NCBI GenBank assembly: GCA_002189035.1
Contig: NEEC01000021.1
Coordinates: 1,116,001-1,180,000, forward strand
DNA length: 64,000 bases
Direction of reading: 5' to 3'
DNA from: Utricularia gibba
Lineage: Eukaryota > Streptophyta > Magnoliopsida > Lamiales > Lentibulariaceae
The translations under genes were made by a program, and so were the position numbers. Below the pieces are notes generated by a model. That model did not search any database. It had not been told where the DNA came from and was given only the letters and a program-made list of their open reading frames with translations. Shown in pieces: positions 1 to 17,300 of this stretch (position 1 is the first letter of the stretch; each line of letters opens with the position of its first letter).

Positions 1-3000
1 CGAGCTGCATATGTTTTGTGCATCAAAGCTTCACCTTGTAGGTCTCCAGAGGTATCTGTTTGTCCTTCTACAAGTTCCACAACATGACCCGCACCAATCT
101 GAGAAATATTTCTTGTTTGGTGCACAAGCATTGACTTCATGCATAGCTTATCAAATGTTGCTTTTGCCATAGCAACAACAGAATCAAGAAGTTCTACATA
201 TTTTAAGTCTCTGTAATGGCCATCACTGGGCATGAGCGCATAAAAATCAAGCAAGCGAACCTCAGGCAACCTTGGGTATACAGATTTCCCAAACATTAGG
301 CAGAATAAGATATAGTATATGTCAGGAGAATCATAGAAGCTCGGAAGTACCCTTGCTAAAGACTGGTAGCCTCCACTTGAACGAAACTTAAATGCAAATG
401 TAGGAGAAGATGTAAGGCTTACACCTAGAAGAGTCATGATCCATCGCATACTGGTTGGATGGACGCCCTCATCAAGAAAATAAGTAACTAGTTTTGATGA
501 CACAACTTTGTGCCACTGCTCAAGCAAGTCTTCGGGTTGAATGGTAACCTGGAGGTCAATTAGCATCTCAAGCAACATGTTTCTTACAATAATATGTTTT
601 CCCATTGGTTCTCGTGCAATACGTTCATCCAGCATTAGTTCAGGTGGATCAAATGTCATTATCACAAACCTTACAACAAGCTCCAATTCAGATGGAAGAA
701 ACCCATCCTCCAGAATAACTCCAAGTAGAACAACTAATTTTTCAAGTACAGGTACTTCAACATCACCCCTTTGTAATGTTACAAGTAGATGTTGAACAAG
801 GTTAATTCGACGCAGAATAGTCAGATTGTGATTTCTATACCAATGCATGGAGACAAGGTGCTCAAGAAAGCCAAGCAGAGCAATCTGAATAGAAACTGGG
901 GCTGTCACCCAAAGGGTCCAATCCAATAATACATGCTCAACCATATCAGGATTGGAGAGCACAATGCAGTTTGATGTTTCTGTAGGCATGGGCATAAACG
1001 TATTTTCCATTTCAGAGATTTGACTAAAAGAGTCTTTTGGTGCAGAGAAATCATCTCTCTCACCCTGTGAACCACCTGACGAAAATTCATCATGGAACTT
1101 TGACAAATTGACATCTTCCAAACTACCATCCCTCATGGACTCACCAGGAGAAAGAGGGTTTTGCAAATCCTTATTTTTTCTTGGTTCAGAAAAAGATGCT
1201 TCACATGCTGCGATTTTGAAAAAAATTTCAAGCGATTGCATGTCAAACAATGACATTCTTCTGTGCAGGAAAATCGACAGTAGGTGGTAGCCCCTGTACT
1301 TTTGCATGTCTCTCACATTTTGAGGATTCTGATGAAGTGCACATGCCAGCAATGTCAGTGACATGTGAAGCATGTCCCTGGTTTCTGCAGCTTCAACTAA
1401 GGCAAGTACAACAGCCATACCACCTATCGGCCGGATGGTATCACCAACAACACAATGCTTACAGATATAAATATCTCCAACAAATCGACCGAAACGCGGT
1501 ATCCCTATAATAAACCACAAACAAAAAGACATAAAGAATCAACGAAATCTGACAGTCTAATATTGAAAAAATGTAAACTTAAGCAGAAATAAGACAACAA
1601 TTAATTTCCTAACCACCAATAGGAGAAGCAGCAGCTGACAGAGTATCAACTAGATTGAGCATGGATACAGTTCCAGATGCTTTGAAAAATTCTGTACAAG
1701 TTCCATCAAATGCAAAAATCATTTTCCGACCCAACAACTGCAATGATAGATTCCTTAATTTGTCGGAATCCCAAACAATCCCACTGCAGTCGGCCTTAGA
1801 TTGCTTTGAAGAGATCTCAGACTTTTGAGCGTTGGAGGTCAAAGACAAGTCCGCTTCTAAAGACTCTAATATAGACATGCTCCCCCCTCCACATGCCTGA
1901 TGTGGAACGAATTGCAACAGATCTGTATCTAGAAAAAGCCCCTTGTATCCTCTTCCAAGTATGTACATAAAACATATTGACCCAGGCGTGAGTACCTCTT
2001 CAAAAAGGTAGCATGATCTGAGTCTCCATGAGATATCTGAAACTCTAGCACAAGTGACTGGGGTACCGATGGTGACCTGTAGAGATTTCCCAGCAGGTGA
2101 AGGAGAATATCCTAGCTTTCCCGTGTGCCTTAGTTTTCCATTAAGATACACATAAGCAATACTGGCTTGGAATAACCCAGCCAAGGCGTTGGGCTTACTG
2201 TGAACAACTGCAAGGTGATGCCATCGACCTTCATTGAGTTCCAAGCCTGTAAAAGTCAAGTAGGAAGAATTACTGGTAGCAAGGGTCAGTTGCCCATCTT
2301 CCTGTAATCTTAGTTCAGCGAAAAATGAGCTTCCATCGTCCACAGCTCCAACACTGAAGATTCGGAGAGTCTGGGATCCATGTACACCTGTTGTCTTGCT
2401 ATATAACTTTGGATTTGGAACTTTAGGACAATCACCCTCCTTTGCAGGTGATTTGAGAAGATTTTGAAACTGAAACCAACAAACAAAAGAATAACCAGCA
2501 GCAGGAGGCCACACCCTTTCTCCCAGTGGCACCTGAATCGAAGCATGCCCAATTTTGCTCATGTCAAACTCCACAAAAGGTGCAAGGGGCGCATCTTCTG
2601 ATCCCATCTCTGCAGAAGAAGCCAGTCTTCCCATCGTTTCAAAAAGAAAACGACCAGAACTTGCAAGTCTCAGTTGGAAAATACACCTTACAAGGAGTCG
2701 AAGCTCTGATACTGATAGCCTGTCAATCATGAATGCATCTTGGTTTAGTATATTTTGTTTGAGAATGGCAGTGAAATTGGGATTTCTGCTTGAAATATAA
2801 CTCTCATTACCTATTAGCACCAAGGACTTCCACAATTTTCAGTGCACGAGAAACCAATGGTGAAGAGCTTGACATGAATGGATGTACAGTTTCCAAAATA
2901 AGTTGCACACAGCCTAAGAGATTGGAAATAACAATTACTTGGCCAATCAAAAAAAGTAAAACAAGTCAAAACTTGATTCAGCTGTTTCCCACCTAGTGAT

Positions 3001-6000
3001 GAAAGATTTTCCTGATTGAAGGCACTGGCATGAGCAAGTTTCTGAATGAGATTCAGCAACTCAAGTTGCAGCTTTGGGGTGAATAACAACAGTGTACGTA
3101 AAAGTATTCTAACAGCAGCGGCATTGTAAACATGATGTTGGCAAGGGTCAAAAGAACCAGTTGGTGTAAGCAAGAAAAAATGAGACGATTCGGCTCCTGA
3201 ATGATCAAATGCAGCAGTAATATCTGGCATCATAAAGGGTGGAAGAATGATCTCCAAAGCAAGCTCCATGAACAACTGCACAACTTGGCGTTCACACTCA
3301 ACACAAATCAGACCAGAGTCTGACAGAAGATCAAAAAAGGTATGTGAAGTCAATATTGCCATCAGTTTTGTTCGGTTGACTGCATTGTCTGAGACTCCAG
3401 TGGTCATTACCCGCATCATATATGTGAACACCTTAATACATGATGTAAGAGATGTTTGAATCTTCAACTCTCCATCGGTCTGAAATGAATGAAGTGTAGT
3501 GAGTAACAAGGAAAATCCAGTTGCTTCACCAAAAACTCTCTGGGCTGGACAATTAACACCTAATACACGCCATACGGCTCCAAACAAATCACATTTGGCA
3601 TCATCTAATAGTGTAAATTGAGATCCCAATGTACTTGTGACCATCCCACTTTTCAAAATTTCAACCAGAGCGCCCAACTCTTCTGGATGAACCTGAAAAG
3701 AAAAAAAAAACAAAAGGCACACAGCAGAAATGTCAGCGGTAACTAATTCACTAATTCAAGAAATACAGGAAATCATTGAAACAACAAACTCAAGGATTAA
3801 AGTAATATTCAAAATGTAGAGTATTCAGAAACGGGAAAAGGTAAGTTTGTATTGATATCCCAACCTACTCTGAAAAGACTACATATAGGAATGAATACTT
3901 GCAATCACCAAGGAAGCAAAGAAATGGAACAGAAAATATTTACAGCATCAGTGGAGCTGAGAAGCAGAATAGACTGGCTGACCAAAAATGAAAAGAGCAC
4001 ATAACAAAAAGGCCGGCCATAAATGAACTATTATGGCCTAATTGTTGCAGAACCTATAGAAGTTACTCCACAAATCGCCAGAAAAGTCAAAGGGTCAACG
4101 GGTTAAGTTTGACTGCAATTAGTTGAAATGCGTTTGGATAACAAGGAGAAGTAAAAATCTCTCCTGAATTATTTTTAAAGAATCATAACTATAAAGAACA
4201 AAATGGCATACGAAGCATATAAAGGAAATGAATAGAGAATTTCATGCCTGTTTGGCGTCCTCAATTATCAAGCATGAAAGTAATCGAAGGACTCCTGAGC
4301 GGTGAATATCAGAAGCCAAAAATGGAAGTATGGTTGACACAGCATTAACCGAACGAAATAAATCTTGATTGGCTTCAGATTTTTTTAACAGGGAGACCAG
4401 ACATCCCAAGAAACAGCTATTGTTTCCAGAGTCTCAAAAAGGGGTAATTTTCCAGAACCTGTTTCCATGAGTTTTGGAGAAGAAAGAATTGCATCTTTTC
4501 CAGGCATCTTTTTCATGAGGCTGCTCATATCTTTTCTCTCTATATAGCCACTCTCACTCGTATGCTTACCAGATCCTAGTAGAAATTTATGCTGGGTGAT
4601 GTCATCTAGGAGAACCTCCAGTAGGCCAACTTCCCTTAGGATTTTCTTGTAAAGTTGGTCAAAGGATAGGAGTTTCACAAAGAATGACAAAATTGTGTGC
4701 TTCAATTCAGAGGTTACAGGTCGCTGCAGTAACAAGCAAAGTGAAAGCAACTCCTGTTCTGGAATAATATTCACTACAGTAACAGCATATTCAAGAATTT
4801 TCAAGATAATATCTTGGAGAGAGGTGGGAAAACCAGCCATATTTTGGATCAAGAGGGGAACCGTTCTCAGTTGCTGACATAGCTTGTAATTTTCAAGATG
4901 AGAGGAGAACATCCTAAACATTCTATTTATCACTTCTGCTTGCAGTTCAGCGGATTCTGCTTTAATTAAAATATCTTGCAAAACCTGTACAGCTTCTAAA
5001 TCTCGAACCTTGTCTCTATCCTTCTCCCAGAAGTCATCAGAAATCCTTTCTGAGGAGGAAGTACGATTTCTACCATGCCCATTAGGCTTTGTCTGCGAAG
5101 CTTTAGAGGATTTTAGTGCAGATGGTTCTAGAGAATATGAGGGACCTATTTGAGCAAAATTAACTATGGCATCAAGAAGCCTGCTAAGCGTCGGAGAGAG
5201 CTTGTCAGAAGACTTGGCTTCCTCTTTGTCATCTGATTTCACTCTTTCTATTTCTTCATGTACGCTGGCCAAAGCAGAATCATCAGAACTTATTGAATAT
5301 AAATTATGAGCTCGTTTATCCATTGACAAGGCCAATGCAAACTGCACCAAGAAGTGATAGCCATGAGCATTTTGAATGTCCTCTCTCAGTCTGACGCCAC
5401 CAGCCTCTACAAATCAGGAATTTCATATAATAAAAATTCATAGCATTCAGGAGAATATCACAAACCCAATAATATCAATCACTCAAAGGTGCAGGAAGAA
5501 TCTAGAGCCCTTTCAAGCTACAGAGTTATATACTCTAGGTAAGTAAGACTAAAAGCACTGCATTGATTCCACTATATGATGTATGCATCTTACCAGGCCT
5601 ATAAGAAAGTTCCACGCATTGCAGAAGCAAATCAATAATACCCATAGTATATGCAGGATCACCACAGTCCGGGTCAAAATCCTTGACAGCAGTTAGAAGA
5701 ACTTTGATCTGTCAGATGAAAAGAAAATTATAAATCAAAATCTGGACGTTTTTGTTACCAGGAATGAATTAAGCAATTATGCTAGGGAATTAGAAGTGAA
5801 TGAGATAAATCAAGAAAAACTTTATGAACTGGAAGTAGGGGAATTAAGATTATCCATGTACAACGACCACTAAAAAATGCCTTAGCATTCCCATGTCACA
5901 GTAATATGTAAATGAGTTTACAATAACATAAACAGTAAGTATCCACATACCATGTGATGCTTGCGTATATATTTTGCAGTGCAACCACTGTCATTAGCTA

Positions 6001-8639
6001 AAACAAGGCCAAGGATCTAAAGTACCACAGAGAGCGACAGCCATCAGTTGAAAGTTGGGGAAAACTGGTCAAATTCACCCATACCCCACACCAACCCCCC
6101 AAATATGGGAAAAAACACAGGGTGCAAGCCTGGAGAATGACTGGTACCTGCATAGCATGCCGATGCAGCTGAATGGCATGCAAAGGAATAAGCCCTTGCT
6201 TGTATCTAGAGAACGCCACTAAAGAACCATTGGCGACGATTTGAAAGAGCATCTCAAGTGAATTATCCTCGATTAGACTTTGAGATGCTGAAGGATGATC
6301 AGCCAATGCCTTCATGATGTGTACAACGCTTGCTTCCACCTTTCAAATGGAAAGCAAATGGACTCGTAAATCAAACATCAATTAGAAATAAGTCCAAACT
6401 GGGCTAACGGCCAGCACATAGAATAAAAACTGTGATTCACATTTGAGGCACAAAAGTACAACAATTCTGTTTTGAAAAGAATATTCATATTGTTGCAATC
6501 ATTTAATCGTTTAATTCTGAAGCAGTGGAAAATCTATTTTTTTAATAAAAATTACTCCAACCACAAATTTTAGCTTCCCCGAACATATGCATAGAAAACT
6601 CATAAAGCCCAGAAATACTGGATATTTTCAAAATTGTTTTTTTTTTTTTGGCACACTGTCTAGGAATATGAGAAATAATTACCTCAAGCTGTAAGGGAGG
6701 CCCAGATTCGTGATTTTCATTAACTAACAACAATTTTTCATTTTTTGGTTCTTCTGAAGAACAACCGTTGTCAAGAGCAGTAAGGGCATCTAGAACATTA
6801 ATAAGGCAGCACAAGATTCCAGAATCGATGATGGATTGTTTATCAATAGACTGTAGACAGAACAAAGAAATGAAAAGAAAAATGTAATTAGCAAGTGGTA
6901 AAAACTCAAAGAGAACAAATACGTGAAAAGCCACAAAAGCAAAACAAAATCTTAGAAAACACATTTACGAATTGATCAATACTTAAATAGGATAGTAAGT
7001 AAAAATAGTCACGCTCAATAATACCAACAAACTAACACCACAGAAAATCCTCATACATGTGAATTACAAGATAAAAGACACAAAATTCATGAAACATCTC
7101 ACATACAAGACTACAATAAATTACTTCAAGGAAACAATAATAAGAGAATGTGAACAATTTGCAACATAATGCAATGCTGTCAAAAATATTCATGAGTTTT
7201 TCGAGCCATAGATAATAAGTAAACGTTCAGGTAATCACTCATGTAGAATTTTTAATGTAGAAATCAACTGGGGTTTAATTTCGTATGGACACATGTGTGT
7301 GATGCACAAACCCCAGAGACAAGGACCTCCACCGCACGCAATAAATTTGCACCAGGTCTAATGCCATCCTGTGGAGAAAAATATATATATATATATATAA
7401 ATACCAAAAAAACACGAAGTACGAGCATAACATAACAAAGGAAGCAAGCTAATGAAGTATAAATATTAAAGGAACCTTGGTGATTTCTGAGTAAAATATC
7501 AAGATTTTCTCAGCTTCTAATGTTCTTTTTTTGCTGCTAAGCTTTAGTTTCTCTATATCTGATACAAGTGCCCTCCCGAGCACGAAAGAAAAAATATGTG
7601 TCTCTACCAACCTGCGGTCAAAAGCATAAGATTGTTTTTCATCTGGAGAATCATTTAGCGTTTAAAATGTGTTCTTCAATCATGGAGAAGATTCTATGCA
7701 ATTATCATGCAAACTCAGATTGATGAACTTCGCCATGGTGGTATACCAGCATGATGCAAATATCATCAAGACAACAAACATAAAAACACAAATCCAAACA
7801 GAAAAAAAAATCAGTATACCCAAAGGAAAAGTTAAATGGGACAACTGCAAAAGAAAGTTCCTCTTACATGGAAAGCAACTGAGCAACATTGTTGTGTTGC
7901 TTCTCTAGTCTACAGAAAATTTCTATTGTCCACATCAAAGCTTTTTCCTTTTGCTGCAACACACGAAATAGGTATTACATTAGAAGCAGCAATTGGTAAT
8001 ACAGGTGCCGTTCTTATAGGAGGATGTTCGTCTGCTGCACATGCATTTGAGGATAAAGAAACATAAACAAACTTTCCAACTCTATGAAACTCCAACTATA
8101 CCTTTTCAGAATTAGAAGAACGAAACACTTCCCAGTACCTCTTGAAGTCCAATTCCAATTCATGTTTGTCTCTGCTTTCAAGTAATCACAAAGAAACATG
8201 ATGGACTCTGTTAGTGTTCATGTACCAACACGGAAATGCACCCAAAAATTGCCAAGAACACATCTTGGATGTACTTCTCAACAAAATGAACTACTTTGAG
8301 AATGGACAGCAGTCCCACATAAGTGGCAGTATCATAACAAGGAGCGAAGAATTTGATTCTTCATCTGATAAAATCTGAATCATTTACTCCTTCGCCCAAG
8401 AAAAATCAAACAAAGTTGTAACTTGAAATAAACATACCGACCTTGAAGAAACAGTAAAATAAAAAATCAGACCTTGAAGACAAGGACCCGGAATCTTCAT
8501 TAGGCGAAAACGAAGTGCTGGCATCGTTGGAGCTATTTTCTTTGGAAGGGGAAGACAATGGAGAGGACGAAGGCGATGCTGCAGTCTGAGAAAGACCAAC
8601 TTTTTCCTTAATGTCTTTAAACAACGATGCCCATTTCAT
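1..8639 (-). CDS. SPI: SPIRRIG-type BEACH-domain protein, N-terminal part (3' end outside window)
   Basis: Partial gene; many exons. The start (8639) opens with MKWASLFKDIKEKVGLSQ, the family N-terminus, followed by a Ser-rich stretch. Exon 1 ends at 8473, exon 2 is 8171-8102 (ends RSSNSEK), and further exons carry armadillo-like helices, e.g. HIMKALADHPSASQSLIED near 6300 and a long exon at 5350-4390. The exon at about 2810-1612 encodes a concanavalin-A-like domain (PPAAGYSFVCWFQFQNLL, EGRWHHLAVVHSKPN). The exon below 1500 contains WTLWVTAPVSIQIALLGFLE and runs off the edge. The BEACH and WD40 parts should lie to the left, since family proteins are about 3,600 residues. SPIRRIG acts in membrane trafficking, trichome and root-hair shape and salt-stress mRNA handling in Arabidopsis. 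Everything visible is open and in frame when spliced, so it looks functional. Confidence 0.93.
7381..7399. repeat. (AT)n microsatellite in a SPI intron
   Basis: An uninterrupted AT run lies within an intron of the SPIRRIG-like gene, just upstream (lower coordinate) of the exon encoding the IRPGANLLRAVEVLVSG segment's 3' splice context. It is non-coding. Confidence 0.9.
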
Positions 8640-9230
8640 TGTATTATTCCAACTTGATTCCCAGACGAACAACAACAAAATCCTCAGCTACCACAACACA
8701 ATTCTCTCATCCGAAAGCCAACCCCTCAACGCATTCCTAACACCCGCGATCAGATCCACCATCCAAAGCTTCCTAAACCTATTCTAGAACAGCCCCACCT
8801 CCCTATAGAAATCAAAACGAACAAGCACCTAGAAAATCCAATGTGCTCCAGCAGAGTGAAATCAGGAATTAAGAGGCAAGATCCATGCGGACAAGTCCTC
8901 CGCGCTTATGTATCCAAACTAATTCTTGTAATCCAAGACAAGACCGAAAGACAAATATTTCGGTATTTTTCTCTCTCCGTCTCCCCTTTACAAACGAACA
9001 GAACCACCTAAAAATGCGAGTAGAAAGAGGATTACGAAGAACTCGCTCGGATTTCGCCCTATAGATTTGGGGAAGAAACAACCAAAAAACAAAGTTTGAT
9101 TTTTTGAACAAGAAGCAGAACAAACACCTCGTTTTCAGACGATGGCTGCCCCGCGCCTTGTTTCTCACTCTTAATTACGCTAATTACGCTCTCTCCCTCT
9201 CTCTCTCTCCTCTCTCTGTAGAATCCAGTT
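8640..9230 (-). promoter_or_regulatory. SPI 5' leader and proximal promoter with CT/GA tract
   Basis: This is the stretch upstream of the SPIRRIG-like start codon. It is richer in GC than the spacer beyond it and contains a CT run (GA on the gene strand) at about 9189-9217, a common feature of plant 5' leaders and core promoters. Open frames here (for example 9168-8869) have no recognisable family similarity and are probably leader noise. The transcription start is not determinable by eye. Confidence 0.5.
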
Positions 9231-10726
9231 TAATTATTTTTCTTCCAATTAAATTAAATACATTTGACGAAATAAGATTAAATAGCTGAATTTTTTTTAT
9301 TTTTTAACAATAAAAAAATTAAAAATAACTAAATTTAATTATAAAATTTAAGTGCATCTAATTTAATAACCTATTCATTCATATTAATATAAATTATAGA
9401 ATATATTAATATTTATCATTCATAATCATTAATTGTTTATAAATTATATTTACTCTAGTAATTGTGATAATTAATTAAATTATTTGACGTTTATTTTATT
9501 TTTAAATAGTTGAAATTTTTAAGTAAAACAGGAATAATTTTTTTTAAAAAAAGAATAATTTAATTATCAGAAGACCGGATGATGCCACGTCAGCTCCATA
9601 GACATTGAAATCAAAGTAGTTAGTAGACGTTACGACGAGGGTCACCTGCTCTTAAATTCAACAACACCACTATTAATCTACAAGTAAAAATATTACATTC
9701 ATTATCAACCTATAAATTATAAATTTAAATTTAAATATTAATAAAATAAAGTATATAATAATGTTGAATTATGTTCTTTATTAAAAAAATACAATTTATG
9801 AATTATTAATAAGTATAACTGTAAATAAAAAAAGTATTTAATAGTTTAAAGTGGTATGAACGAATAATTAATTTATTGAATATTTTGAAAAGTCATCCCA
9901 ATTTTATAGGCATAACTAGCTATATCTAAATTTTTGTTCAACAAATATTTTTATTTGATTATAATATATATTATTATACTAATATCATTTAAATAATATA
10001 TACATCAAGTACATTTTAAGAATCTTAGTTCAGGTACAATTAAATCATTTTGAATTGTGAATCGTTAATGATAATGATTAAATTAAATTAAAATTATTTT
10101 AAAATAAAAATAAATGAAATACAATATTCAATCATGATTTTGTTGGAAATTTTGGTATTGAAGGAGTATATAATTTCATATTGCTAGTTGAAATACATTC
10201 AATTACTTTATATGGAATGAAATTACTTTAATATTTATGGTTTTGAAAATGAGCTATATATCACATGTATACAGAATCTAATTTATTAGATTAGGAGAGT
10301 CATCGAAACCTAGAAGGCTTACGTGCACAAAAGGATGCAAATCCGATCCTAAAAAATTTTTAGACTTTGTTTGATATATAAGAGGTAATATATAAAAAAA
10401 GAATATATTGCAACATAATTTTATCACAACTCGTATTCTTTCGTTATTTTATCTCATATTCATGATATAAATTATCTTACCTATCAAACATTCTATTATT
10501 CTTTTCATATTTAAATATTTCATTTATCTTCTCTACTAAACACACTCTAACGCTCACAACAAAATCGATTAGGATTAAACGTTGATATATCAAAATAATG
10601 GACATCATGTTGTTATTCTGGTTGATTAGGATCATCTTCGAGTACATAAACTTCCAACTAACAGACAACCAGGAACACAACATGCTTTCCATTTCCTACA
10701 CAAGCATCCTGTCTACTTGGCCTCTA
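9231..10726. other. AT-rich intergenic spacer
   Basis: No gene is visible between the divergently placed SPI 5' end and the NEK 3' end. The sequence is very AT-rich. The only structure seen is a short inverted-repeat element at 10368-10490, listed separately. Confidence 0.7.
10368..10490. mobile_element. Small MITE-like element with imperfect terminal inverted repeats
   Basis: The left end TGTTTGATATATAAGAGG and the complement of the right end, TGTTTGATAGGTAAGATA, match over most of about 18 positions. The roughly 120 bp between them is AT-rich and non-coding. No clear target-site duplication was found, so this is a probable decayed MITE rather than a proven one. Confidence 0.45.
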
Positions 10727-13442
<2,716 letters not shown>

Positions 13443-14345
13443 TTTCCTACAACTAGGGATGCAGGAGAAGAAGATCACGAGTTAGTGGGAAACCAAACAG
13501 AGAAGATGAAAACCAACTGAAAAACATGAAAATTCTAGTGGTTAAGCAAAAGTCACAGCACACATTGAGCTTGAAAGCATACGGGAAGCTTCAAAAAAGT
13601 ATATTCTAACGAAAAGCATATTCATCTTCTTAAACACTCAGAAACGGGCATACCACATTGCAGAGAACCAACAACTTCAACTGGGTCTCAAAAAGACGGG
13701 AAATTTCGATTCAAGAAGAAGGGCATTCTCCGCCCAGTAAAACGAAAAAAGCAAAACACATTCTGCAAAAAAAAAAATGCTCAACTTCGGGCCAAGACTG
13801 CACCTTGAGTGAGTGTACCCAGACAAAATGCAGATCTTCTAACACAGCATGTAGATAGACTGAGTCAAAGAAAACAAGGGAAATACGACGAGGTCCATTC
13901 TGAACCTGCTGAAGAAAGTCTGTGAACAGAAAAAGATGGCGAAGAAACCGAGTGAGCGGCAAAAGGAAACAACCCCCACAAATAAAAAGAAGGGGGGGTG
14001 ATTTCCAAATTGTGACAGAACGTGATATCTCAACTCCGCAACCATAAAAGCAAGGAAAATGAGATGCTACCCAACTTGCAGTTTCCCCGTACAAAGTGAA
14101 ACGATGGATGCCTATCCACTGTTGTGTCCCTCTTGTGCTATATCTCACTCTCCGCCATTTTTGTTACAGTACATATGGGTAAAAAGGAAGCTCTTCTTGA
14201 AAAAAACCTCAAGCCCGAGTCAGCAAGAGAGAGGAGTTAGGACACGCATACAAATCTTCCGTCCGTGGGTCTGTATCTGTCTGTTTTTGTGTTGTAATCA
14301 AATGTCTTCAGCAAATTATTCAATCCTCCATGATTCCATTCCTTA
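13443..14345 (-). promoter_or_regulatory. NEK 5' leader and upstream region
   Basis: Mixed-composition sequence upstream of the NEK start codon, with a GC level above the spacer that follows. Several short open frames occur on both strands (e.g. 13711-14148 minus) but none has a recognisable domain. They could be upstream ORFs or leader-intron noise. No confident TATA box or transcription start was identified. Confidence 0.35.
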
Positions 14346-17300
14346 AAACGAGTTACACTACCGTTTATCATTCATGTAATTAGAACACGTGCAACTTTTG
14401 TTTTAAAAAGAGTTTGAACCTAAAAATGTTTTTTATTTCTAAAAATTTAGAGAGATAAATATAATAAACTCATGATATTTCATTTATATGATATTGTCTA
14501 TTTTAAACATATAATTATAACAATTCTATGTTTTTTCTATCTTTAACTTAATTTCGTAAAAAAATCACACAATTTCAAATTACTTCAAAACAAACACGTT
14601 TAATTTTAAAGTTCCTATTAAAGGAGCTCTATACTGTTTAAAAAATATTTAAAAAATTATATGATTATTTTATTCAATTCATCTTATTTTATGTTCATGG
14701 CGGTCAAATTTGCTTATAATACATACATCCTTTCTTATGCCAATTTCTGTTAACTTATTTTTTATTATAAAAAATGATTCTGTATTATAAAAAAATTATA
14801 GAAACAACAATCTAAGATATTAAAGTAAAAATTCAAACATTTGTGGCGTTTCTTTATTATTAAAATCTAACATTATTGGAGTTGGAGTTGATTTCAATAA
14901 TTTTTACAATTAATGCATCACATACAGAAATATGCATTATTACAAAATAAATGTGTAATAAACAGTCTTTCTTAACTTTGAAAGATTGGACTGGATTAAA
15001 ATTTTGATTTAATGGTATTATATTATCATGGTTGATAAACTAAACACTATGTTCTTATATAAATTATAAAAATCTATTTATTCGAGTTTTACTCGTTTAT
15101 TTTTCGAACATGAGCCAAATCCACCTTGATTCAAGATGATTTTGAAAAATAACCATTCTACTCATTGTATATGTAAAATTTTGATCTTAATATATGATAG
15201 AGAACGTTAGGATGATTAAATTTTAAAAAGACTCTCTTGGTTCAGGAATACACGAATTTGATATCAAACACTTATTGAATCAGTTCATTTGCAAACCTAT
15301 TTAAAACATGAAAAATTTGATTCAATCTTATTTATTATTTCGATTATTTGCGTGCAATGTAGTTTATTAGGTAGGGAGTGAAAATGCACATTACGCCCTC
15401 GATATCCATAACTCGGCAACAACTCGTATGGTACTTGTTGTGTCCTTTTCCATGTAACGTTTAAACTATCATATAAATGATAGTTATATGTTAACAAAAT
15501 AATTGACTTTTTTCCTGTACATAATTGGGTGAAATGTACTTGTATTGGAAGTTGCAACTGCTTGAAAATGCCAATCATCTTATGATTATAATGATTATTA
15601 TATACTAATTAGAATTTGGATAACTGCAAGTTGGGCCCACTGTTGATATTTGATGTTGCCAACGACCTGCATAGGAAGAAAGTTGGATCCGGCCCGGTTT
15701 GACTTTTCCAAATTAAGATTTATTTATTATTTAAAATCAATTTTTAAATAATGTTTTTAATAGAATAGAAATTGGGTTTCTAAATCCTTTTAAAATAGAA
15801 TTTGCTCATATTTTCGTAATAAAATTATTTTTAAAAACGTTTTTCAAAATCATAATCCGTTATGAATAGATCCCACAATTCTGTTTAATTATATTATTTC
15901 AAAATTATATTTAAAAAAGTGATGTTAAAAAATTGAATTTTTATTTAAAAGGTGTGTTCTAGAGGAGATGAAAGCAACAAAAGAAGGTTGATGGTGGATT
16001 GGAGCCTAACCTCTCACGTCTAATGATAACGCGTGTCTAATCTCGTTTCTTTTTCTTCAATAATCTTCTTATGAAGTCGATATCCCATAAGGAAAAAGAA
16101 TAATTTATCTTTTCATCTTTTCAGAATTGTATCAAACACGTATCTCAAATTTAAATACACAATAAATATGAATCACATTCAAAAAAATATTAAATTTAAT
16201 TAATTAACAATGATTCATAATCTTTTATATATTTAACCATATTTCTATAATATTTCAATATTGAATAGTTTAGCTTTAATACTTGATTTTAAGTTGAATT
16301 GACATTGATCCAATTATAATTTTTTAACGATTATAATTAGCATTCGAGTTATGGTTTAGTTTAATTTTTGTCCAAATCTAATGTATCTTTTGTTTTTTTG
16401 TTAATCGAAAGTCATATCAGCATAAACTCATATTAGTCACCCAGATCCTAATATAAGTCAAAATTTTTAACACCGTGTTAAATTAAAGATTTAAAATTAA
16501 ATGAACATATATATATAATTAAATTACATAAAAAAATATAAATCACATTATAAAAAATTAGATACAACGAATTACTAAAGATTCATAATATCTTATATAT
16601 CTAATCATATCTCTTTAATCTTTCAAAGTGAGATTGTTTTATTGTAATAAGCTACCATGTGCTAATCGGTAATAATAAAGTCCCCCATGTACACCGACTA
16701 ACATTAACAAATATTATCCGATTTATAACCTAAGAAATACCTTATGAATATTCAGACCCTTGAGCCTTCGTTCTAACACCGCATGCTACTTTTGTCGCCC
16801 GACGTGATGAGCATGGCATATGGCATGGCGACCGAAGGTACCCAAACCACACAAAAGGCCGAGAGGCTCGTAGGAGGGCTTGTCGGGGCTCGCGCCCGTG
16901 AGCCCGTGACGTCACACCACGCCCTTGGCGTCTTCTCACTCAATGATATGGCCGTACTAAATTAATTCTTTTTATTTTTTCGAATATTTTGAAATATAAG
17001 TAAAATTATTAAACCTAATTTAACACATCATAAAAAGAATCATTAGAAATATATAATTAAATCAAAAAAATGAATTAAATCCATTTTTAAAACTCTGATT
17101 CCAGCAAAATAAGTCTGATTGTTGAATAATGTGGGACCCGCAATCACGGGGCACCAAGACCTTTCCTGACTTGGAGTCAAATCGTGACACCAAGCACCTT
17201 CTATTATTGGCATGATTATGACTTGGAAAAATTATTTTTAAGAAAAAATAAATTTCTATTTTCCATTTATTAGAAGTTGAGGTTTTATAGTTTTTTTTTT

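Noticed and set aside
7669-8199. Open frames of 61-79 codons in the SPI gene
   Set aside because: They span intron sequence; the spliced exons at 8171-8102 and about 7952-7869 give the family sequence in another frame.
16742-16965. Overlapping open frames on both strands
   Set aside because: They coincide with the GC-rich island, where stop codons are rare by composition.
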